Positions 55,632 through 64,000 of a stretch of 64,000 nucleotides of DNA are shown in pieces. The notes beneath the pieces were generated by a model. That model searched no databases. It was not told the origin of the DNA and saw nothing but the letters and a program-made list of their open reading frames with translations. Each line of letters opens with the position of its first letter. Within the stretch, counting starts at the first letter, position 1. This DNA is from Hippophae tibetana (lineage: Eukaryota; Streptophyta; Magnoliopsida; Rosales; Elaeagnaceae), in the NCBI GenBank assembly GCA_037013495.1, contig CM072811.1:12343190-12407189 (forward strand), in the 5' to 3' direction. The position numbers were made by a program, and so were the translations under genes.

Positions 55632-57043
55632 ATGGACCCTAAAAATGGGGATATAGAAACATTAGTTAGTTTATTGACATTAACCAATGAAGAAAAAGAA
55701 CATTAAAATGAAAAGTTGTGTACTGACAAAGAAGATGATATGATAATAATCAGTGAAACTAATTCCGAACTAGAAAATATGACCCCAAAAGATCATATGA
55801 AATCAATTTCATTACCAGTTTCTTACCAAGAAAGAACAGAACAACTTGATACCATAGATAGAAGAAGATAACCACCTAAAATGGAGGAAGTGTTGCATCG
55901 GGGAACTAGAGGTAGTATTCTACCAGAGTTCAAACTCCATGATAATTATAAGTTTGAACTTCTAGATTTAGACTGTATAAGAGATAGGAAGAAAGTCTTA
56001 GATGAATGGGCTAGTGGTATAAGTGTACTCATACAAACCTCTCAAACTACTCAAACAAACCCGTCAATCTGTAGGGTACTTATAGCACATAAAATGAGAG
56101 GAAATGTTAAAGTTTGGTTTTCAAATTTAACAAATCAACAACATTTGTTAATGCAAGAAAATGCTTCCATAGGAATGAATACTTGGATACAGTAATAAAT
56201 GAAATATACAAAGAATTTATTGGAGAAGATAAAAGAAGGACTATCATTGAATCTAGTTAAAATGAAATCAATGAAGCTAAATGGCATCTAAAAAATATGA
56301 AAATTTGTAACATGTGTTACATAGATTCTTTTATTTGTGAATATGAAATATATTATCATAAATTACCACCAGCTATGCAAACAACTTATAAAAGAAATGT
56401 TTTTTTTCCAAAAATTACCTGGAATACTATATAAAACCTTAATAGAAAGTTGTCAACAAAGGAATAAAAAAACTATACCAGGTACTCTAGGAGTAAGAAT
56501 AAGAAGCCTTAAAAATTGGATCATTAGTAAATGTCAAGAAAGAAAAGAATATAAACAGAAAAGAGGAAATGATAAAATTTGTTGTGATACAAAAGATTCT
56601 AGAATTAATATAAAATCTTATAAAAAAATATAAAAGATTTAAAAAATATAAATTCATAGAAAAACATTTCCAAAACTATAAAAATAGATTTAATAGAGAA
56701 AACTATAAGAAAAGATATTTTAGAAGAAAAAAGTATAAACCTTCTGAAAAAAAGAATTATTCCCCTTTAGGAAAGAAAAAATGCAGACGTTGGATCTATA
56801 ATGAAGAAAGACATTATGCTAACGAATGTCCAAGTAGACTTCAACACAAAAAGGAATTTAAAATGGAATTCCCACAAAAAAACAAAAATCTAAGAAGATT
56901 TCAAAGTAGAATCATAACCAATCGAGGAATCTGATATAGATGATACTTATAATACCTATTTATTGGAAAAAACTGAGGAAGAAATAACTGACTCAGAATA
57001 TGAACACTCAAATTGTGGATATTTTTCATTAGAAGATGAATGA
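55632..57043 (+). pseudogene. Viral coat protein remnant
   Basis: ATG at 55,632 begins an acidic N-terminal region (MDPKNGDIETLVSLLTL). The capsid core is open at 55,881-56,195. A Lys-rich stretch leads to a zinc-knuckle region near 56,779-56,835 that reads [16 protein letters not shown]; two cysteines expected in such knuckles appear as Arg and Tyr. An acidic tail (TEEEITDSEYEH) ends near 57,043. Multiple stops and at least one frameshift. Confidence 0.75.
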
Positions 57044-57560
57044 TTTGTATAGTATTTAAATCCAAATAGTACTTACATTAAAGTAGGACTAAAATTTAAA
57101 GACTAAAATTTATCATTTACATGCATATATAGGTACATAAGCTAGTATATGTGTAGCCAGTAAATATGTATTTCTAAAAGACAACTGAAAACAAGCGCCA
57201 AAAGATTTAATTGTAAGAATTTATAATAATATTACAATAAAACTTAATAAAATATTAAAAGATATTAATATAATGATAGGAGGAGAAAAATTTCACATTG
57301 CTACCATATATCAACAGGAAACAAGAGTTGATTTGTTAATAGGAAATAATTTCCTAAACTTATATCAACCTTTCACACAAAAATTTGACAAAATAAGTCT
57401 CACAACCTTAAAAGGAAATATCATCTATGTCTTCAAACTAAGAAAAACTTTAACTGTCTCAAACCCAATTTTTATGCAACAACATAAAAAGCGAAAATGT
57501 GGTGAGATAGAAGACTAAAACAAATCTTATTTAGAAAATATTTCATTAGATATAAAAGAG
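57044..57560 (+). pseudogene. Viral aspartic protease remnant
   Basis: The active-site region (about 57,125-57,145) reads YIGT-stop-AS, so the catalytic Asp and Gly are gone. The second half (57,273-57,518) is open and keeps VDLLIGNNFLNLYQPF, the flap-to-core part of the retropepsin fold. This protease would cut the viral polyprotein. Confidence 0.75.
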
Positions 57561-58488
57561 AAACACAACTCTTTTCTGAATGAAAATACAAGAAGACAAA
57601 GCCCTAACATGCATTAGAAAACTATTAAAAACAGTCAGTTTAGAAAATCCTATGGATCCAAAAATAAATAAATCTTAAAAAATAGTCAACATAAAATTAA
57701 GAGATCTTAACAAGATCATAAGAGTAAAACCAATGATTTATACTCTAGAAGATAGGATTGAATTTGGAAAACAAATTCCAGAACTTTTGGAATTAAAAGT
57801 CATAATACCAAGTAATTCACCTCACTCTAGTCAAGTATTCTTAGTTGAAAAAGAAGCTGAGAAAGAAGAGGAAAAAATAGAATATATGGTAATAAACTTT
57901 AAAGTATTTAATAAAGAAGCCATTGACGATGGATACTTCATTCCAAAAAAAGAAGAACTACTATCATTAATAAAAGGAAAAAAATATTTCTCAAGTTTTG
58001 ATTGCAAAAGAAGATTTTGGAAAATAAGACTGGATGAAGAATCTCAAAAACTAATGGAATTTAGTTGCCCCCAAGGACAATTCCAATGGACAGTTATACC
58101 ATTTGGATTAAAACAAGTTCTAGGTATTTTTCAAAGATATATTGATAACATTTTCAAGAAATTACAAGATATTTGTTATGTTTACATAGATGATATTTTG
58201 GTTTTCAGTAATGAATTAAATAAACATTATTGGGATATTATCAAAATTTTACAAGAATGTAAAAAAGAAGGCATTGTACCCTCTAAAAAGAAAGTAGTAC
58301 CTACTCAACAAAAAATTAAATATTTATGGTTGAAAATTGAAGATGGAAAACATAATCTACAACCCCATTTAACATATGCAGAAGCATACATCAAGAAACT
58401 TGTTGAAATGAGAAAACCATTACAGGAAAATTTGAAAAAAAGATCATATCTAGAAATAGATCGAAGAAGATACTCTATATATGGATAG
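57561..58488 (+). pseudogene. Viral reverse transcriptase remnant
   Basis: The 251-codon open part (57,733-58,488) keeps RT blocks: IPELLELKVIIPSNSPHSSQ, VINFKVFNKEAIDDGYFIP, SSFDCKRRFWKIRL, PQGQFQWTVIPFGLKQ and the catalytic YIDD box near 58,186-58,197. The core is the best preserved part of the virus, but stops upstream and downstream cut it from the rest of the polyprotein. Confidence 0.88.
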
Positions 58489-58985
58489 AGTAATAACAAA
58501 GGTAAAACATTTACCAACTTTATACCATCCAGGACTATATGATAAGATGATAATTGAAACAGATGCTTCATAAGAATATTGGGGAGCAGTTCTTAAAGCA
58601 AGAGTAGATGACAAAGATGAATATCTTTGTAGATATACGTCAGGATTTTTCCCAAGTTCATAATTAAATTACCATAGTAATAAAAAATAATATTTAGCTG
58701 TTAAAAAAGCTATTAAGAAATTTGAAATATATGTTATAAGCTTCATATTCATTGTTAGAACAAATAACAAAAATATTGGTTATTTCTTAAGAACCAATAT
58801 TGCAGGTGATTACAAACAAGGAAGATTAGTTTGATGGCAAAAGTGGTTCAACCATTACAATTTTGATGTTGAACATCTTCCAGGAAATAAAAATAGCTTA
58901 GTTGATGCTCTTACGAGAGAATTAGCACCTCTAATTATTTTTATGCTTTCAGCAATGGAATATCTTGATATCAAAATCAAGATAA
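58489..58985 (+). pseudogene. Viral RNase H remnant
   Basis: Follows RT directly. ETDAS near 58,558-58,572 (catalytic Asp kept) is followed by a stop, then EYWGAVLKA, YTSGFFPSS, KKAIKKFEIYV and, near the end, VEHLPGNKNSLVDALTR. Several stops. RNase H removes the RNA strand during reverse transcription. Confidence 0.8.
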
Positions 58986-60240
58986 AGAAAAAGGAGATAA
59001 AAATCCTATAAGAATAAGTTGAGATGTTATATCTCGAGAAATATCTTATGGAGACAAAAAAGAAATAGAAAGAACTTAATTGTTCAAAACAACCTCTAGA
59101 GATCAAAAGCTCAAATGAGGAATCTTTATTATAAAAGGAAGAACCTAACAGTTCACAAAAAACTTATGAAACCACAAAGCTCAATTGGGCAGATGAGGTA
59201 GAAAAAGAATAACAGGAAAAAGTTTATATGGTCTATAATGGCCCAAAACTAGGAATTTATAACAACTGAGCAAAAGCTAGCAAATCTATTCTAGAAATTA
59301 GTAGAGTAACTCATAGAGCCTTCACCAATAGAATAGAAGCATAAGGTAGTTATGTCAACTACAAAATATCAAAACTGATAACTTCAGAGGAAATAGCAAG
59401 AAATTATTATGTAGCATTACAACAACAACCAATAGATCCAAGCAGGTTGGCAAATCTTGGAAAGATAGCAAGGCCTTTAGTGTTATTTAGAGAAACATCT
59501 CCTCTAGAGACATCAAAAATAGTAAAGCATTTAGTGCTATTCAGGGAGACATATCTTAGAACTACTCCAATCATTGAAGATGAAAAGGATCAATATAGAA
59601 ACCTCAACAAACCACAATGAACATATTGAAGATATGAAGTTATATACTACAAAAAAGGAATTTCCTACAAGAAATAAATTCAATATATTGGAAGGAGCTG
59701 ATCCAATATTTTTGTATAAAGCCTTTCATATAGGACTAATAGAAAATATATATCCAAGAATTAATTTGGGTGAGTTAAATTATTTCCCATAGAATTTTAA
59801 AAGAGCAATCAAGAACTTCAGAAGGAAGATTAAAGCAGGTGATAAACCTATTTATCTTAGATTTTTTAATTCATTAATGGACTGGAATGATGAAGGAAAT
59901 ATTAGTCCATACCGCTTTATCAAGACAGGGATTTCCAACACAAACAAAGAAGTTCCCAAACTAAAGGCACTTCCAGAAAAGGAATTCAATACAGAAGAAC
60001 TTTATGTACTAAGAGGTCAAATTCTAAGCCAAATTTACTATGAACTCAACTAGTAAAGTCATCATCATTTCTCACAATAACATGACTCTATCAGAAGAAG
60101 ATGCTGAAAAAATTACCAAATACGAAACCAATTTTAATTGCAAAAACCTAGAAATTAGTCAAAAAAACAAAGAAGGTATTCTGCTTCTATGCCAGAAAAG
60201 CCACCAAAGACCACAAATGCATTCTCTACATTAAAGATCG
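58986..60240 (+). pseudogene. Viral transactivator-like (inclusion body protein) region
   Basis: In broken frames: a central part with ILEGADPIFLYKAFHIGLIE and YPRINLGELNYF (about 59,690-59,790), then KPIYLRFFNSLMDWNDEGNI (about 59,848-59,907) and a C-terminal part to about 60,052. Position after RNase H and content fit the caulimovirid transactivator, which supports reinitiation of translation on the viral RNA. A 64-codon frame (60,040-60,234) overlaps the end and is unassigned. Confidence 0.62.
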
Positions 60241-60489
60241 AGAAGATGAACATGTATCATCATTAATGTCATCAAATGAATTATAGTAGAAAATGACAAA
60301 GAAAAATAGGAAAAAAATTATCGATAGAAGACAACAAAAAAAATAAAGATGTAGATCCCACATCTTAGTGAGCAGCATGGGCCAAAGAAAAAAAGAAATG
60401 ACTATCCTTTAAAGTAAAAAAGGAGATTAATTATTAAAGAAATGGTAAAGTAATAATTTTAGTCTTATAAAACATGAATTATTTGTGCT

Positions 60490-60497
60490 ATAAAAGA
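60490..60497 (+). promoter_or_regulatory. TATA box of the viral pregenomic promoter
   Basis: TATAAAAG in the intergenic region after the transactivator-like region, upstream of a long leader. The poly(A) signal follows 200 bases later, the arrangement that gives caulimovirid RNA its terminal redundancy. Confidence 0.7.
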
Positions 60498-60689
60498 ACC
60501 CTTATGCTCATTTTAAAACATACGAATACATAGAAATCAAGAGCTCTCTACTCTGAAACACTCTAGCATAGAAAACCCCTCTATCTAGAAATCTTAAAAC
60601 CAATAATGTTATACCGAGTATTTATGAGTAGCTAAGCACCTCTTCAAGGTTCTTAGTTTGCCTTAAGTTGTAATAATTATTATCCTATG

Positions 60690-60695
60690 AATAAA
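60690..60695 (+). terminator. Viral poly(A) signal
   Basis: AATAAA 200 bases downstream of the viral TATA box; the transcript would pass it once and end on the second pass around the circular genome. Confidence 0.6.
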
Positions 60696-60700
60696 ATGGA

Positions 60701-61330
60701 GTTTAGTTACTCTTCTCTAGTAAGTCAATTATTGAACATCATTTATGTACGGATGCAGAAGGCTTACCATTTCCAGGAGGGCATTGAGGTTTGAGCAAAG
60801 TTGAGGCATTACAGGTGTAACAAAAGAAGACGAATAGAAGGGAAGACCATGATAGACCCATCAAATTCAAGTATAATAATTATAAATCTAAGCTAGTTAA
60901 GAATCTTGAATGTTTAAATATTTGCTTACAATAAGACATAATAATGCTAAACACAGGGAAATGAAAACTGTTTTTAGAAATAAACAACTAATAATTCTAA
61001 GTAAAATCAAAGATAAAAATTTAATTCTATTAGAAACATTTGATAAAAGTTATCTCTATCATTTAAATAAATATTTTAAAGATGATGATTATGAAACTTG
61101 TCTTGAAAATTTTAAAAGATTTAGCACCTTATTAGATATCTATAAAAATTATATTAAATCTATCACAAGCATCATAGACCATCTTGTTTCAAGGACATTA
61201 AAATATTATTTTAGTAAAAAAATATGTAACAATAAAGGAAGAGGAATTCAACAACTTAATGTTTGGATACTATTTCTTTGAAGATTATATACGAAGTTGT
61301 TTAATGTTTGAGGACTAATGAAATAGTTAA
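60701..61330 (+). other. Possible viral leader with an unassigned 123-codon frame
   Basis: Sequence after the poly(A) signal, perhaps the beginning of the circular genome repeated. The frame at 60,910-61,281 is Lys-, Asn- and Tyr-rich (KTVFRNKQLIILSKIKDKNL, then YLYHLNKYFKDDDYETC) with no stop and no recognised domain. Its composition matches the viral copy. No tRNA-Met primer site was found. It may be a small viral gene or chance. Confidence 0.4.
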
Positions 61331-63300
61331 TGTTGTCTCTTTTAGGAGAACATAAAACGTGCAAGTATACACGGTCACAAGTAATAAAATTTGATAAGTA
61401 AAGTATCGTTCCCACGGAGATTTGTCACTATAGTTTGTTGAGTACTAAAATTGTTTCCCTCTGATTTTATCCAAAACAATCGCCAATTGGTGAAATTGCT
61501 TAAGAAGCAAATTAACTTAAAAATAAACGCAAATAACACAATTCAATGTTGTTCACAAATGATTAAAAACGCTAAGGCATTTGATTTCACTAAATCAATT
61601 CAATCCGATTTCAAGTCATGTTATATGAGAATCAAAGCTAAAAGTGATGGTTGAAAAACCCAAATTTAACTAATACTCTCTCTCGAGTTATATTAGAATT
61701 ACTTATATATGAAAACCAACTATATTTCTATGAATATTTAATCACAAACAAGCACATTACGATTTATGGAATTTCTAGAATAACCACATACATCATGCAT
61801 TAGGTCTCACACTTGCATTCAACATACGGTATTTATCACAAGAAGCATTCATTACACATCTCCTCTCGGTCTCAATATAATGCAACAAATCATCTAAATC
61901 TTAGCAAGAAATTTAAAAGCATTAAGCATGGAAATAAATACTCAACTTGAAGACAATGAACTCAAATAACAATAACAAAAGAAATCAGATTTTCTTGATT
62001 CAACTACATCATAGCCTTAGCAAAAATGAATTAGTTCATAATGGAAATAAGAATTACACCAGTTAAGGAATATTAGATAAAGAATACAAAGAAAATTAAA
62101 ACATTTTGGCTCGTAAATATTTGGCACAGCAAGAACACAACAGAAGCTAAAAATGGCTTCTGCGTGTTCCACAGTCCAACCCACATACTCTTTGAAAATC
62201 CAAAACTAAGAACTCCTCTTTTTTCAGCAATAAATCCCCTATTTATAGCTAAAACAATAAATCTAAAATAATACATTTTTTAGACACGCGGGAAACATTT
62301 ACATCAAAAATAAAAACACGCGTGTTAGAAATTTTTCTTAAAGTCCGTAGCCACGCCTACAAAAAAAGAATATCGAATTTGTTATTTTAATGTACGTGTG
62401 GAAGACATGAAACAGAGAGCACTGTTGTTGATTTCTTTTTATTCAATCTGGTTGCCACGTGTCAGGCTCTGATTGGTTGAAGATTTAATATAGACACGTG
62501 GCAGCATTTCATTGGGGGAGGGAAACGGTTGCACATAGAATTTTCGCACGAGATAAGCGGCGTGAAACGTGGGGAACAGTTGGAAACACGTGCGTGAAAT
62601 TCTACATTTTTGTGTTCACCAAAACTTGCCACGTGACAGCACATGATTGGCTGCAAGGAATGGTGGGACAAGTGGAAGCTTTCAATTGGTTGCATAAACG
62701 GGCGCATGTGATTCGGCCGAAGGAAATCATGCCTTTTGGAAGACATATAAGACACGTGGGTCCCACCCTGCACGTCGGCCTGCGCAGCAAGTGAGGCCCA
62801 TATGGTGCACCGAGCCACGTGATCCAAAAATCCTACTTACACTCACTTTGGTCGGGTTTGAAAGACACGCGCTCATCCTAACGGTTCCATTTCTGATCTA
62901 ACGGTTCACATGGCGGGCGTGGATGATGGCGCGTCGTCTTCTTATCTCCTGCGTAGAAAAATAAATTTTATTAATTGTATTTTAACCCTCCAATTTAATT
63001 CAAATTACATTTTAAACTTTCTTTAATTACAATTAAGCGATTTTCTAATTTAAATTAAATTTTAAAATTTTGTTAATTAAAATTAAGCCCGATTTTAATT
63101 CAATTTATATTTTTGGATATAAATTTACAATTAATTACGGTTTCGATGCGAATTATTTAATTTTCTTAAAAATATATTCCTTAACACATAAACAGTAAAT
63201 ATTAATTTATTCAACTAAAATTAACTAAATATGTCAAGAATATAGCAATTATAATTAATAAAATAGATGAAAATAACTATATAAAATACAATTATAAATT
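61331..63300 (-). repeat. Mosaic LTR C (minus orientation)
   Basis: Plus-strand start tgttgtctc (U5 end). The first 150 bp carries the B-type U5 block (cgtgcaagtatacacggtca). About 61,490-62,060 matches the element A LTR (caatgttgttcacaaatgat and aaaacgctaaggcatttgat). 62,080-63,297 matches LTR B (leader hairpin at about 62,140-62,175, tatttata TATA near 62,231, CACGTG array, terminus aaaataactatataaaatac). No internal sequence, so solo or truncated; the target duplication is unclear (gttaa at the left, attaa or gttaa nearby at the right). The frames at 62,462-62,827 are U3 artefacts. Confidence 0.75.
62456..62821 (-). promoter_or_regulatory. CACGTG/CCAAT array in U3 of LTR C
   Basis: CACGTG at 62,456, 62,495, 62,587, 62,630, 62,753 and 62,816, several with an attgg (reverse CCAAT) 10-20 bases away, such as gattggttg near 62,471 and gattggctgc near 62,644. 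Same arrangement as in LTRs B1 and B2. Confidence 0.7.
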
Positions 63301-63421
63301 AACATTAAGTTAATGCTAGAAAGGGAATGAAAATATTGAAAAACTTATCCAAAATTTCTTGATTTTAGATAATTTTTAATTTCTTTTTAACTAAAATCAT
63401 TTGGAATTTAGGATTTATAGT
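63301..63421. other. Short unassigned stretch
   Basis: AT-rich sequence between LTR C and the CACTA-like terminus. It does not visibly continue the viral copy. Confidence 0.4.
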
Positions 63422-64000
63422 CACTACTAAAAGAATGGGCTTTTAAGTTAGTTAATAACCGATTTAAAATTCGTTTTAAGTCAGTTAGGTAAGCCAAATT
63501 AAAATGAGGATACTTAAAATTTAATGTTAGTTTACGGTTTGAACCGACTTTAAATTCTATATTTTTTAACATATTTTGCACATTTTCTACTCTCTTCACT
63601 ACCTATTTTCGATCACATAATAACAGAAAAAACCACAATATATTTATATTCTTCTCTTAATTCTTCTTGTGATGTTATAATTTGAAGCATGTGTTCTGCC
63701 CATTTTCTCGTAAATCCTTAAAATTTTGAATATCATAGACATATTTGTTCTAACCAAAAAATAACACATCTTTAATTGGAATGTTGATATTGTGATGATT
63801 TCGCTTATAAACTTCATGAAAAAGTAACCACACATGACTCCATTATTTTGTTGTGAAACCTACAAAAAATAAGTATACATGATTTTCCATATTCGAATAT
63901 CTTTATTATTCAATAGTAAAATTAATTAAATTATTAATATTCGCTTGTACATACCATAACTTTATCTCATATAAGCTTATGATATTTTTTAAAGGCAATG
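63422..64000 (+). mobile_element. Start of a CACTA-like element, cut by window edge
   Basis: Begins CACTACTAAAAGAATGGGC, followed by subterminal blocks with taagtcagttaggt and gaaccgactttaaattcta. The segment at 63,650-63,710 matches 40,080-40,150 inverted. No transposase is visible in the 579 bp present. The 63-codon minus frames here are not genes. Confidence 0.6.

Larger units (their letters stand above)
54245..60700 (+). mobile_element. Endogenous pararetrovirus (Caulimoviridae), nearly full-length, decayed
   Basis: Regions occur in viral order: movement protein, coiled-coil virion-associated-like region, coat protein, protease-RT-RNase H, transactivator-like region, then an intergenic region with a TATA box and poly(A) signal. 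Separate coat and polymerase regions plus a transactivator-like region suggest a caulimovirus/soymovirus-like plan. There is no integrase, as expected: these DNA viruses enter plant genomes accidentally. Every region carries stops or frameshifts, so the copy is inactive. It is very A-rich, unlike the neighbouring retrotransposons. Confidence 0.88.

Noticed and set aside
62462..62827. 121-codon minus and 98-codon plus frames
   Set aside because: They lie in the U3 of LTR C; low-AT promoter sequence produces chance frames on both strands.
43..64000. CRISPR arrays, bacterial operons, rRNA or tRNA genes
   Set aside because: No regularly spaced identical repeats, no prokaryotic signals and no tRNA cloverleaf were seen; the tRNA-like matches are primer-binding sites.

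Overview
The window looks like repeat-dense nuclear DNA from a dicotyledonous plant, probably heterochromatin. The evidence is AT-rich sequence with plant LTR retrotransposons (Athila-type and Tat-type Ty3/gypsy, Ty1/copia), primer-binding sites matching plant tRNA-Asp, CACTA DNA transposons, a decayed endogenous caulimovirid, and one small plant-type intronless gene. I cannot name the species. Almost all coding capacity belongs to mobile elements; the only likely host gene is the 119-codon frame at 52.4-52.7 kb.

Layout. 1-10.1 kb: the 3' end of an Athila-type element (integrase, long 3' noncoding domain, polypurine tract, LTR) faces an inverted relative, giving two arms of about 3.7 kb around a 0.6 kb AT-rich spacer; a third LTR fragment follows. 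10.1-14.8 kb: a second LTR family (LTR E, degenerate primer site) and a protease remnant, split by a 4.39 kb CACTA element (14,847-19,233) that carries fragments of at least two, probably three, host genes: anthranilate phosphoribosyltransferase, a NOP16-like nucleolar protein, and a W2-domain eIF5-mimic protein. 19.2-19.9 and 37.3-40.1 kb: the interrupted Athila-like 3' domain, split by a 17.4 kb minus-strand nested element A (19,920-37,320, TSD GTGTT). Element A has lost RT and integrase. It holds a solo LTR of family B (TSD ATGCT), a second B element with a 995-codon gag-protease frame cut off inside RT, and a near-identical repeat of about 3.95 kb at an offset of 9,319 bp.

40-47 kb: the end of a small CACTA-like element, a decayed Ty1/copia gag-protease-integrase, a copia-type LTR with an internal duplication, and AT-rich DNA. 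47.3-51.8 kb: a decayed minus-strand Tat/Retand-type element with an extra RNase H domain. 52.4 kb: the small host-type gene. 54.2-60.7 kb: an almost full-length but heavily mutated endogenous pararetrovirus with movement-protein, virion-associated, coat, polymerase and transactivator regions, plus a TATA box and poly(A) signal in viral spacing. 61.3-63.3 kb: a mosaic LTR (C) mixing A-like and B-like segments. 63.4 kb to the end: the start of another CACTA-like element related to the one at 40 kb.

Recurring non-coding signals stand out. The U3 regions of LTRs B and C hold dense CACGTG arrays, several paired with CCAAT. LTR D has paired TGACGTCA sites. LTR A has a cluster of GC-rich palindromes. 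A small hairpin lies just upstream of the polypurine tract in all five copies of the Athila-like 3' domain. The order of insertion can be read from the nesting: Athila-like remnants first, then element A, then the B elements, then the 9.3 kb duplication.
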